This document shows positions 48,601-57,519 of a stretch of 64,000 nt of DNA, one piece after another. Location of the stretch: contig OZ004591.1 of the NCBI GenBank assembly GCA_963924555.1, positions 4,650,001 to 4,714,000 of the forward strand, read 5' to 3'. Each line of letters opens with the position of its first letter. Within the stretch, counting starts at the first letter, position 1. This stretch comes from Crambe crambe. Taxonomy: Eukaryota; Porifera; Demospongiae; Poecilosclerida; Crambeidae. Made by a program: the position numbers and the translations under genes. The notes under the pieces were generated by a model. That model was not told the DNA's origin. It did no database searches and worked only from the letters and a program-made list of their open reading frames with translations.

Positions 48601-51600
48601 AGGAATATTTCAGTAATCCATTCACTTGGCATTGGAAAATAACATATAAACTACCATTAGAACCTGCATATCTGCCATTCAAAGGGAAATTACATAGATG
48701 CTCTAATTGTGAAGTGGATCAACTATAAACTTTAGGTACGACCTTCCTCGAACGAGAATATCCTTATTGGCTAGTGAAGTTTACTTACCTGACAGCAGTC
48801 ATGGAAGGCAGCTGAGGGGCAGTTTTCCTTCAGTGTTGTGAGGTCTCCCAGCAACTTTTGGTAGTTCCTTGCACAGTCAGTGAGAACACCTCGTGCAGAG
48901 GCCAACAGAAAAGCTGCTGTGAAGATCCTGAGAAGTTCCATAGTAATAAATGTAGAGAAGCCAATGATACAGTTGATGTTCTTAATTAAGTGAAGATTTC
49001 TGTCTTTTATATACCTGCTGTCCCCACTGACCTTTGTCATAGCTAGTTCAGACTAGTGGGGGTGAACCCCTGTCCATCATGATCAACCTCTGCTGATCAC
49101 TGTGTTGCTCATTGAGATATCTTGTGGCGGAAACTGAGGCATTGTGTAACAATTTCATGTCAGACTATCTTGTGGCGACCTGAGCAGATGTGTTGATCTG
49201 GAAGGATCTTTACACTCTCGGACCACAAAGGACCTTTATACCCCCTGTCTTTTACCTGACAGAAGTCATAGAAGGGCAGTTTTCCTTCAGTGTCGTGAGG
49301 TCTCCCGTGCAGAAGCCAACAGAAAAGCTGCTGTGAAGATCCCGAGAAGTTTCATAGTAACAAATGTAGAGATACAGTTTAGTCACCTTCAGTTGAAAGT
49401 TCTTTTGCTGTGTGTCCTTTTCTTCATCATAATTGCCCCAGGCCATTTATACTATGGGAAGGGGGTGCTTGTATGACTCTGTTTTTTGACCACTCAATAT
49501 GAGTCTCCATTTATCTATTTATTTTTAATTTTTTTGAGGGCTATACTGAGCCTACTTGATGGTGGGGAGAAAAGATTTCATTAATAAATCTTGTGGTGAC
49601 ATGAGCAGATGTCTGGGACATATGGATCTGGCGGGGAATTTTGCACCCTTGGACCACATGAGTTCTCAGCCATAAATCTGATATTTATTTCATGGGTGGT
49701 TAGATGTGTGTGGATCTCTGCACTCTTGGACCACACGGGACCTCATTCCTCGATCTCTCAATCTGAGTCCTCAACCATAAATCTGATATTCATTTCTCAG
49801 GGGTGGAGGCAGTCTCTATCTTGAAGATAAAAATATGCTGGCTTGCTATCATCTTTATAAAAAAATGCTCACAAGGTTGCTGTATGGTGGTCTTATTCTG
49901 AAATCTAAAGCAATGCATGCTAAAATTCGTTGTTGTTTTTTCAATGTTGTTTGTAGAATTTTAGTATTGCATAATGAGGTACTTTTTACAATCACACACA
50001 AAATACAGATTTCTGGAATTAGGTATACCATTTTGTATACAGATCGAGCCCTTTTTTGTGACCTTTGCCCTCTACGATGTCAACAAGGGACTTAAAATCT
50101 CAGAGAACTTTCATGTGGACCTGAATTCCCCCTTCGTTCGTCAGATGGTCCCGCCTCCAGAGGGACACACAGACAACGGACCACACCCACTCTGCCTGAA
50201 AGCAACCAGAGCCACAGTGGTATGTTTACTCTTGTTGTTATTGTTGTTATTGTTGTTGTTGTTTTGATAAATCTTTTGACCATTCAAGAGACAAGTTTCT
50301 AGCTCCTATTTTAATTATGAGTGCCTCCTTGATTCATGATCAATGACCATGATTTTCTGACAGGGCATATTCTCAGTGACCTTCCCACACCCGGATGTGT
50401 ACCTGGTGGCCAAAGTGGAGAAAGTCTTGCAGGGAGGTATTTCTGCCTGTGCTGAGCCTTACATAAAGGACTATGAGAACATCAAGGTGGGTGGACATTA
50501 CGTACATGTGGTGATCTGGTAGAAAAATTTATTAAAGCATGTTATGATGAAGTTGTCCCAAGTATCTGACATGTGTTCTATAGTAAAGTCTATTTATCTT
50601 CACTTGATCCTATTAAAACTACTAGAACTTTCTCAATTCTTGACCGAATTTCATCACGAGTGGTTGATCAGCTCTCAAATGATCAAGGCATCAAGTGAAT
50701 GCAAATTATATGCGTCTATGAGTTATATGGAGTAAAAATTAATGATGTTATATAAGTGTGAAATTAATTTTCATGGGATACCCAGCATACCTGCATGCAT
50801 AGGGGCCCACTATGCCTTCAAGTACATCTTCACTTTATAATGTGATCAATAGAATGCTGATTAACTATAAATACCCATTGATGTCAATCCCATTTCTTCA
50901 CTGGAGAACACTGATTCTGGCAAAAAAAAAAAAAAAAAAAAAAAAAAAGGAAGTGTGAACCAATGCCAGGATTCTCCCCTCCCCCCCCCCCCCCCCCCCC
51001 CAAATAAATTTCTCTCTACACCCACAGTATGTTTAGGAATAATGGACCTGAGAAGTTTAATTTTGATTTAATTTCAAGCTGATAGGATTTCCACCGCATA
51101 CTGTGCATACAACACACACATTAGGTGACACAAAAGATGGCTGCACAGGTGAATTCAGTGATTTCACGTCTGGGTCAGTACAAGATGCCCTTTGCTTGGG
51201 CAGCTAGGTAAGTAAGTTATGCATGGATTTTGCCTCAAGTGGTGGCATTTCCTTTAGCCGTGCACACCCATCCATTTGACATGGGAGGTGGTGGCCAAGC
51301 TATAATACCGTATAGCGGGAAACTTTCGAAGGAGAATATTTTCGCGAATAGCATGAATAGAAAAATTCGTGGAGAAATCTTTCACGATCGATCGATCGAT
51401 CACGGCCAGCCTTATGTACGTTCCACGCTGGGCTTTTATCTTGGACTTGGTGTTCTTCTTCCCGTTCTCAGGGTAGTCTAATACCTGTTTTACCTCCTTG
51501 TTAGCGGCTGCTATACTAGAAGAAGGAACTACTGGTCCATCAGGCTTTGGGATTTTTCTGAGCAGAGACATAGCAACAAAGAACGATCAGCTGCATACAC

Positions 51601-52195
51601 CGATCGAGCATGGCACGTACGTGCATGGAGCGCGCTTGCGCTTGACTGAATTAATTGAATTTCACTGGAAAAAACTTTCGCTGATTGCGACAAACCAACG
51701 AAATTCCCGAAAGTATTCTCCCTCGAAAGTTTCCCGCTATACGGTATGAGTCATGGTAGCTGAAATGGCCCAATGGTTTACCAGTGTGGGTAGAACCCTG
51801 TTCAAATATAAACAAATTATGGTGGTTGATATTCATTACCACATCTAAATTATGGTGATCTGTAGCATTGAAGAATCAAAACACTCTTTGTATTTATGAT
51901 TTTCCCTATAGGCCTCTGTTCACTACGACATCTGAAATTGACACCGAGGCAGAATTCTCGCCACTTTATAAGCAGGAGAGAGAGAAACTTGGAGATGAGG
52001 ACATCGTAAAGATGCTCTCAAGTTACAGAACGTAAGTGGAGGGTGGATTGCTATAATCGTTGGGTAAAGATCATCATTGCAGTTGCTCTTAGTGTAGTAA
52101 TAGTAATGCACGATGCAGGTGTTCCTACTGCCGAGTATTGTCTTTGGGTATACGTGTTTAAGCTTGTATCTATGGACACTCTTTACAAGATTACA

Positions 52196-52254
<59 letters not shown>

Positions 52255-55200
52255 GGTTACACAGACATAAGCTACAGCCGATTCCTGGTGAACTCAAAGT
52301 ATCCATCTCTCCTCTTGATCAGCCTCCCAAAGCTGGTGAGCCCCCCCACCCCCCACCCCTCTCCTCCCAAGTCCTTATAAATATCAAATAATCATAATCA
52401 TTCACCGACAGATATTCTAAGCTCCTCCTACTTGCCCCTCAAATCCTCTAACTCTATGAATGGTCCCTCTTCTCCTCTCCTCCCTGCCCCCATGCTGGAG
52501 ATTCAGGAATTCCCTCCCTTGGACTCCTACCACCCACACACTAATTACCAGACGAACCTCTCTCTCACACATCACCTCTATGTCTATCCATCCTCCCTCA
52601 AGTATGATGGCTACTTTGCCAAGGTGATGACCAATGGAGCTTCTAGATTAATAATATGGTGGCGAAATTTCTTCTTCCACTTTGTATCTTCTTTCCATGC
52701 TTTGGACATATGTTCACTCAGCAGTGGTTTGTTCGCTAGTTGTGGTCTCTCTCCCTCTTTATCTCTTTTTGCTTCGTCCATTCATTACATATCACATTCC
52801 AGGGTTGCTGAAGACTATCCTAAAAAGGATAGGAGTAGGGCTGCTTCTGATCATACTATCTCTTCTTGGTTCTGCAGGCCAGAAATATCACTTGTTGTGT
52901 GCAGTTCAAGGATTCTGATGACCCAAGTGCACCTGCTCTCTCTGTAAGTAGGCCTGTATCTCTTTCGGTATTTGATACTTTACACACACCACGTTCTGAA
53001 GTATATTAATTCCTCAAGGGGAAGGAAAATAGCTCCTTGAGGCTTAAATGGAGAGGTGAATTCTTAAATCTTGTCTTACTTGTGTGTGCAGGTGATCTAC
53101 TGCAAGTCTTCGGGAGCCGCTTTTACAGATCGCACCAACACAGCCATCATCCACCACTGCACTAATCCAACATTCTATGAAGAGGTACATGCACAGCATA
53201 GCATTTATAGTGCTGCATGTATGCAACAGCAAAGTGAGTCCCATAAGGGCCAAGTGACCTTTACTATGTATTATGTGTATATATATCCCACCTAATACAT
53301 TTACTCCCATATAGAAAAGTGCTCTTACTGTCATAAATTCCCTCCCTTAGGGTAAAGTGCGTTATGACTCATAACGCACTGTTCCCCAGGCTATGAATAA
53401 CAGGTTTTCTGAAGCTGACTGTTGGAAGAAGATGATAATGAAGATAATCTATAATGATAATGATAATAATATAAGATAATGAAGATAATCTATGCATGAG
53501 ATAATGATCAGATAACATTGTCATTAATTAGCTAGCTATTACTAAAGAGTTTATTTCTGTCTCTGTATTGTATTGGTAGTTTATAGCTGACTGTTGGAAG
53601 AAGAAGTTAACGATCAGTCTATAACATTGTCATTAATCTATTTCTGTCTCTGGGTAGTTTATAGCTGATTGTTGGAAAATGAAGAAGTCATCTGGTGCTG
53701 GGTCACAAGGAAACTTCATAGCTTTTTTTTTTTTTTTTGCAATTTTCACACAAGAAGAAATTATTTCTAAGGCCCATTGGTATTTTTCGTCATACCTTCC
53801 GCTAGCTTCGCCAAAACGTGGGTGGAGGAACTCGTTAATAGCTGGGTACCGGGTGTGGTGGGCATGGGAGGAGCCTCGTAGTTCGTAGTCTTGCTTGAGA
53901 GCACGAGGCTCTGTACTGTGAGTTCGAGTCTGAACAACGGCACATCCCAGGACAGGGACAAGCCATGGCAGGAGTTTTCGTTTTGTTTCGTAACTAAGGG
54001 GTAGCTACGCTCTAGCTACAGACCGACCAATGAAATCGTGCGCCCGGGATATATAACAGTTAGAACACGGTAGTCCTGGTGATTATGGCCAAATAAACAA
54101 CCTTATCCTCGGGCTGCGCCCTCGGATTCGGTTGTTTATTGGCCATAATCACCAGACTACCGTGTTCTAACTATTACATGTACTTTGCAATATAATTTCC
54201 TACGTTAAAAGGGTAGTGTTGTCTATAGGGTAGTTAAAGAGTGCATTACGACCAAGTTACCACTTATATAATCTAGAATTTTATCTTTAACCCCCCCCCC
54301 CCCTCCCGATCCCAAGTCCATACATATACTAGTATCCCTTATTGTTGTCCTGTAGGTCAAAATCAAACTGCCAGTCAAACTCCACCAGTCTCATCACTTG
54401 CTCTTCACTTTCTACCACATCAGCTGTGATGTGCAGAAGGTCAACAAATCCTCCAGAGGCTCCATCAAACAGTCTCCCTTAGAGACCACAGGTAGGGTAC
54501 ATTACACACCTACAAAATAGGGCATACACCCATAAAATTGGGTGCGGGAGGTCAACAAAACCTCCAGAGGCTCCACCAAACAGTCTCCCATAGAGACCAC
54601 AGGTAGGGTACATACCCACGAATTAGGCACACTCAGTGCAGGAGATCAACAAATCCTCCAGAGGTCATGACATCACACTGGGACACTATTGGAAGCTGTG
54701 ACATGTATTTTTGTGTAGAAGTGAATGCATGATTCTTCTTCCTTTGCAGTTGGCTATGCATGGCAACCATTGGTGGATGATACTGGAAGGTACTTATGAG
54801 TTGTGTGGAGAGAAGTGTATTGTGATCTCTGGTCTTACTATTCAATGTAGATTATTGGGAGGGACTCACTCCCTGCCTGTGGCTACCACCCTCCCCTCTG
54901 GTTACTTGGCCTTCAATCCCAACGTCTCCAATGGCTTAGGTGGGACGCTCCCCAGAGGAGGGGTAAGATACTGCTACCCCTGCTAGTTAGAGTCAAATTT
55001 TAAGTGTCTGTGTGTTGTGTGCAGGCTGTCAGTCCAGAGATTAAGTGGGTGGATAACCACAAGCAGCTGTTCAAAGTGCTCGTCAAGTTTGACACCACTA
55101 TCTATTCACAGGTAATCATGGTTCAAAGTTTACCCAGGAAAAGACTGTAACCACGGTTGTACACTTTCTTTGATTATAGGATCCTCAACTTCATTCATTC

Positions 55201-55527
55201 TTCACGGAGTGCCAGAAACTCCATGGGAAGAGTTCTCCTCCTTCCATGGTACAACTCCTCTCTGCCATCAAGGTATGTTATATCCATTAGATACAAACCT
55301 CAATACTTCTCCTTTTTTTCTCCTTCTCTTCCTCCTGTCTTCCTCCTCACTTTCTCTCCCATCCAGTCTCTGGGGGACATGAACCTCTCCTCCACAGTAC
55401 AGTTCCTCCCATTAGTGCTGACTCAGCTCTTTAGGCTCCTCTCTCATTCCTCAAAGGAGGTGGACAACATCAAACCAGACGTCCTTAGGTATGTACACAC
55501 ACATTAAATAATACTACATACTCACTT

Positions 55528-55611
<84 letters not shown>

Positions 55612-57312
55612 ATTGCTGTTGTCACTTGTGGGAAATGTTGTGAATGCTGATGGTACAACAACTCTTCATTCTTACATAGAGGTACATACAGCATCAGAAT
55701 CCAATCAGAATACCAGCTTTTTCTGCTTGAAAGGTCCCACCATAATTATAGAGGTTTCAAGAATAGTCTTACAGCTAAACCACACAGCTGTGTAAACCAT
55801 AAACCAAAATTGTATTCACCTATTCTTTACAGCCAACCATTACCTCTTTTCTTCTCTCTTTATTTAGTACATGTTTATGACGGAAATTGACAGCACAAGA
55901 AAGAAAGGAGTCCATGATGAATTGGCTCGTCTGCTGGTTCAGTACGTCCGACAGCCCTCCCAGGATGAGCAGCACATACCAAAACTACTGGAGGTAGTAA
56001 CAGCTAAGAAGGTAGATAGCAAGTGTGTAGAATTTATCTACGTGCCATACTGCAGCATCTGTGGTTCTTCCTGAAAGTGATGCTGAAGAGCATGGCACAG
56101 TACCTCATCGTTGCCAAGAAAGTTGCTGTAAGTCTGAAACTCTATTATGTGCAGTAGGTTGGCATAGCAACAATGCTGTCAGCAGGAGTGGGGGTATGTA
56201 TTTGCTGAGTCAGCAGGAGTGGGAGCATTAGCATATGTATGAAATATACAACATTTATTATTGTGTGTTTATATAAATTATATAGGCCTCCCGTAAAACA
56301 CGTTATCCTGAAGATTATGGCTGGAATCTACAGAATATGGTGACCAGTATCCTCACACACATCAGAGAAAAAAATACAGACAAGTCTGCCAAGGTACATG
56401 TAAATCTTTAGGTACAATATCTTGCCATCTTTGCTGTTCCAGTTTAAGAAATATGTTACTCTAAATCAAGGAACCCTAGCCTAGATTCTTAACCATATCG
56501 TTTTGTGCAATTATGTGCCCAAATGAATAATTATCTCTTTCTCCTTTGCAGAGAGCCAATAAAAGCCTGGCCAACTTTATCAAGGTATGCGATAAGATGT
56601 TATTAAGCATGTGTGTATTATGATGGAGTCTCCGTCCTCTTACTTCTCCCTCTTTCTCTCCCTCCTTCTCTCTCAGGGAACTTTCAGCTTCATGGACCGT
56701 GGAGTAGTCTTCAAGATCATTGCTCGCTACTTGGAGGCTTTTAGTATCAAAGAGAACATTGTTAGTGTTTCCATCATGCATTCACTCTAAGCTAATTCTT
56801 CCCAACTACTTGACATTCTCTCCATCTCACATGCATGGACATTCTCTCCATTTCAATGCATGGAGGTCCTCCCATGATTGTAGTGTCCACATTTTGTTAC
56901 ATTTGTGCAGCACTTGTCCAGTTTGAAGTTGGACTTCATCAGGATTGTCTGTGAGCATGAACACTTTGTGCCACTCAATCTCCCCTTTCCAGTAGCCTGT
57001 AAGTGACATTATCCATAGCACATGCTATGCACATACATGTGCATGTAACTTTTTGCACACTCCACTTTCCAGTAGCCTATGGGTGACATAATCCACCTGT
57101 GATATCACATGATATGCACATGGATGTGCACTTCAATGTTGTTTTTAACTGATGACCCATTTATGAAATGATAATGTGCATGCCTGTGATACCACATGAT
57201 CCACCACATCACATCAGCGTCTATATTTATTATTGTAGCTGAGAATATGGAGTATGGATTGAGTGATGAGTTCTGTAGGAGACACTTTCTTGTGGGTATT
57301 TTGCTTAGAGAG
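33216..57312 (+). CDS. DOCK9/10/11 (zizimin)-like Rho-family exchange factor, N-terminal 1,121 codons
   Basis: Thirty-four exons join in phase: 33216-33326, 37141-37263, 37335-37424, 39597-39679, 40516-40594, 40857-40946, 41552-41623, 42008-42070, 42125-42275, 42897-42979, 43439-43522, 44476-44610, 50043-50219, 50364-50486, 51125-51207, 51912-52031, 52256-52335, 52412-52623, 52878-52943, 53092-53184, 54356-54491, 54750-54789, 54851-54962, 55025-55111, 55180-55272, 55367-55488, 55612-55681, 55868-55993, 56056-56127, 56286-56393, 56552-56584, 56677-56760, 56911-56998, 57239-57312. Early sequence [16 protein letters not shown] and a PH domain (about residues 160-287; [10 protein letters not shown] to [11 protein letters not shown]) mark the zizimin branch. 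[17 protein letters not shown] and the membrane-binding DHR-1/C2 region (about 630-830; [12 protein letters not shown] to LPSGYL) follow, then helical repeats. The DHR-2 exchange domain is absent, so the gene must continue beyond 64 kb or is truncated. Confidence 0.85.
33819..33902. repeat. (TC)n microsatellite
   Basis: A pure TC run of about 80 bp in DOCK intron 1. The open frame across it (SLSLSL) is an artefact. Confidence 0.95.
35012..35179. repeat. Paired (GA)n microsatellites
   Basis: Two GA runs (about 35012-35068 and 35107-35180) are separated by a near-duplicate linker: both are preceded by CTGTTAGAGAGA and followed by GATGATTCTT or GATGGTTCTT. This suggests local duplication of the tract with its flank. 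DOCK intron 1. Confidence 0.92.
35578..35616. repeat. (TC)n microsatellite
   Basis: A TC run of about 38 bp in DOCK intron 1. Confidence 0.92.
36137..36348. repeat. Foldback MITE, AAGGTAAAGCGGGGC ends
   Basis: The left arm AAGGTAAAGCGGGGCTATTT CGAA with GGGGCTATTCCGTAGG is matched by the inverted right arm (CCTACGGAATAGCCCC and TTCGAAATAGCCCCGCTTTA CCTT). The arms are about 65 bp with a few differences. It lies in DOCK intron 1 and has no coding content. Confidence 0.85.
36625..36686. repeat. (TG)n microsatellite
   Basis: About 30 TG units, flanked by a duplicated phrase CCTGGTAGAGAATGTATGTG / CCTAGTAGAGAATGTATGTG. DOCK intron 1. Confidence 0.93.
37722..37890. repeat. Foldback repeat, GTTGGTTGTCCAA arms
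   Basis: TACTGCAAGTTGGTTGTCCA pairs with the inverted TGGACAACCAACTTGCAATT. The outer end CACTGTA resembles the GATTGCAGT family termini, so the two may be related. DOCK intron 3. Confidence 0.78.
37985..38240. repeat. Dispersed repeat with tandem start, also at 42493-42650
   Basis: GTCCATAAGGAATGAGAAAT AGGTAGTGG occurs twice (37994 and 38082) and again near 42498. In each full copy it is followed by ACAAGGACCTAAGAAACC, a cytosine-rich CCACCTAT-CCCCAAACC block, and a final CAACCTGCAATGGACAGTA. Confidence 0.85.
40984..41060 (+). repeat. tRNA-derived SINE-like sequence
   Basis: GGCAGTGAGTGGTTTGCAC resembles a polymerase III A box, and GACCGTGAGTTTGAGTCCCA resembles a B box about 35 bp later. 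A similar B-box phrase (GTGAGTTCGAGTCTGAAC) occurs at 53918-53936. No clean cloverleaf is apparent, so this is a SINE head and not a tRNA gene. DOCK intron 6. Confidence 0.4.
42335..42492. repeat. Foldback MITE, GATTGCAGT family, copy 3
   Basis: ACAGCAGATTGCAGTGATCT to the inverted AGATCACTGCAATCTGCTGT, with AAATTTACATAGCCTCCTTT inside. DOCK intron 9. Confidence 0.9.
42493..42643. repeat. Second copy of the 38-kb dispersed repeat
   Basis: It matches 38075-38240, starting GGTTGTCCATAAGGAATGAG and ending CAACCTGCAATGGACAGTA. It lies between two foldback copies, so this intron is a small nest of related repeats. Confidence 0.85.
42644..42818. repeat. Foldback MITE, GATTGCAGT family, copy 4
   Basis: ACAGCAGATTGCAGTGATCT to the inverted AGATCACTGCAATCTGCTGT, with a middle (GGCTTTGGAGTTGGGCTACT) that is longer than in copy 3. 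DOCK intron 9. Confidence 0.9.
43080..43410. repeat. About 58-62-bp tandem repeat
   Basis: The unit TAGATTACCAGGGGCTCCTC CTAATCTCGGCATGCAGTTT CA occurs five to six times with drift. The open frame across it ([14 protein letters not shown] repeated) is caused by the repeat. DOCK intron 10. Confidence 0.88.
43668..44350. repeat. About 38-41-bp minisatellite
   Basis: Unit: GGCATTAATAGGGACCAATG followed by GCTATTAATGGTGACCATTG, about 16 copies. Each unit contains near-palindromic ATTAAT words and the inverse pair GGGACCAATGG / CCATTGGTCCC-like, so single strands could fold. DOCK intron 11. Confidence 0.92.
44737..44925. repeat. 26-bp satellite, seven exact copies
   Basis: TACTCAACAATATTATATAG followed by CAAGCA is repeated seven times with no visible change, which indicates recent expansion. 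It lies just beyond the 3' end of the fibrinogen-related gene A. There are no spacers, so it is not CRISPR-like. Confidence 0.95.
44979..46362 (-). CDS. Secreted fibrinogen-related protein A
   Basis: Two minus-strand exons, 46362-46210 and 45662-44979, join in phase to 278 residues. Exon 1 (51 residues) is a signal peptide ([18 protein letters not shown]) plus a Cys-containing stretch that ends HDCCQ. Exon 2 is a fibrinogen C-terminal domain: [40 protein letters not shown], and the calcium site region [20 protein letters not shown] with [17 protein letters not shown]. Family members (ficolins, tachylectins, FREPs) are extracellular lectin-like recognition proteins. No collagen or long coiled-coil part is present. 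The gene lies wholly inside DOCK intron 12, on the opposite strand. Ligand unknown. Confidence 0.9.
47018..48941 (-). CDS. Secreted fibrinogen-related protein B
   Basis: Two minus-strand exons, 48941-48789 and 47647-47018, join in phase to 260 residues. Exon 1 is nearly identical to that of gene A ([18 protein letters not shown] ... HDCCQ). Exon 2 has [40 protein letters not shown], and [11 protein letters not shown] followed by [20 protein letters not shown], so the calcium-site residues remain. Compared with A it has a two-residue insertion ([10 protein letters not shown]) and lacks the [14 protein letters not shown] loop near the end. Upstream sequence (GACTAGTGGGGGTGAACCCC TGTCCATCATG) is shared with gene A, so promoter and coding region were duplicated together. 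The intron is enlarged by unrelated sequence (47690-48770). Lies in DOCK intron 12, antisense. Confidence 0.88.
49253..49355 (-). pseudogene. Relic of a third fibrinogen-related signal-peptide exon
   Basis: It begins [17 protein letters not shown] as in genes A and B, but about 50 bp in the middle are missing and the frame then runs into TGA. The donor CTGTCAG/GTAAAA is kept. No fibrinogen domain follows before the exon of gene B. It marks an earlier, larger cluster. Confidence 0.85.
51306..51746. mobile_element. Foldback MITE with TACCGTA ends, copy C
   Basis: The left arm TACCGTATAGCGGGAAACTT TCGAAGGAGAATA is matched inverted by TATTCTCCCTCGAAAGTTTC CCGCTATACGGTA with one or two differences. 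The ends TACCGTATAGCG are almost those of copy A. DOCK intron 15. Confidence 0.88.
52199..52255 (+). repeat. (CT)n microsatellite forming the 3' splice site of DOCK exon 17
   Basis: A pure CT run of about 55 bp ends directly in AG/GTTACACAG, the acceptor of exon 17. The repeat therefore supplies the polypyrimidine tract. Confidence 0.9.
52655..52873 (+). pseudogene. Transporter-gene fragment inside DOCK intron 18
   Basis: From CTCAGCAGTGGTTTGTT to TGATCATACTATCTCTTCTT the sequence is almost identical to 58194-58352 and 60750-60903 of the POT-like transporter family. It encodes [20 protein letters not shown] in the same strand sense. Weaker similarity extends left to about 52655 (AATTTCTTCTTCC ... 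GGACATATG). A deletion removed about 10 bases after TTTGTT. The match ends four bases before the TTCTGCAG acceptor of exon 19, so the 254-bp intron is mostly transporter-derived. Confidence 0.88.
54054..54177. repeat. Hairpin-forming inverted repeat
   Basis: Arms of about 48 bp (TAGAACACGGTAGTCCTGGT GATTATGGCC... and the inverse GGCCATAATCACCAGACTAC CGTGTTCTA) flank a loop of roughly 25 bases (CTTATCCTCGGGCTGCGCCC). The short loop gives a strong potential hairpin, unlike the longer foldbacks elsewhere. DOCK intron 20. Confidence 0.85.
55533..55611 (+). repeat. (CT)n microsatellite forming the 3' splice site of DOCK exon 27
   Basis: A CT run of about 75 bp ends in CTCAG/ATTGCTG, the acceptor of exon 27. 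This is the second case in the same gene. Confidence 0.9.
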
Positions 57313-57519
57313 GTACGTATGTGGAAGTGTACATAAGTTTAATGGTAGGAAGTTATCTACATACAATGCATGTCAGTTTATATCACTGAAAAGGTAAGAT
57401 CAGGATCAGGCAAGAAGTTTCAGTAAGTTTGAGAACAGGCTAATCAAATAACTTGCGCCTCAATGTCCACAGACTAATGCATGGTATCCACAGGCTAAGT
57501 CATGTTGTGTATATTGTGC

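Noticed and set aside
52432-52947. 171-codon frame joining DOCK exon 18 to exon 19 through the intron
   Set aside because: The exon part is DOCK, but the second half reads the transporter-derived intron and a shifted exon 19. The spliced frame is the one that matches the DOCK family.
53880-53960. tRNA gene
   Set aside because: Only a B-box-like phrase is present. No acceptor stem or cloverleaf could be drawn. It may be an old SINE.
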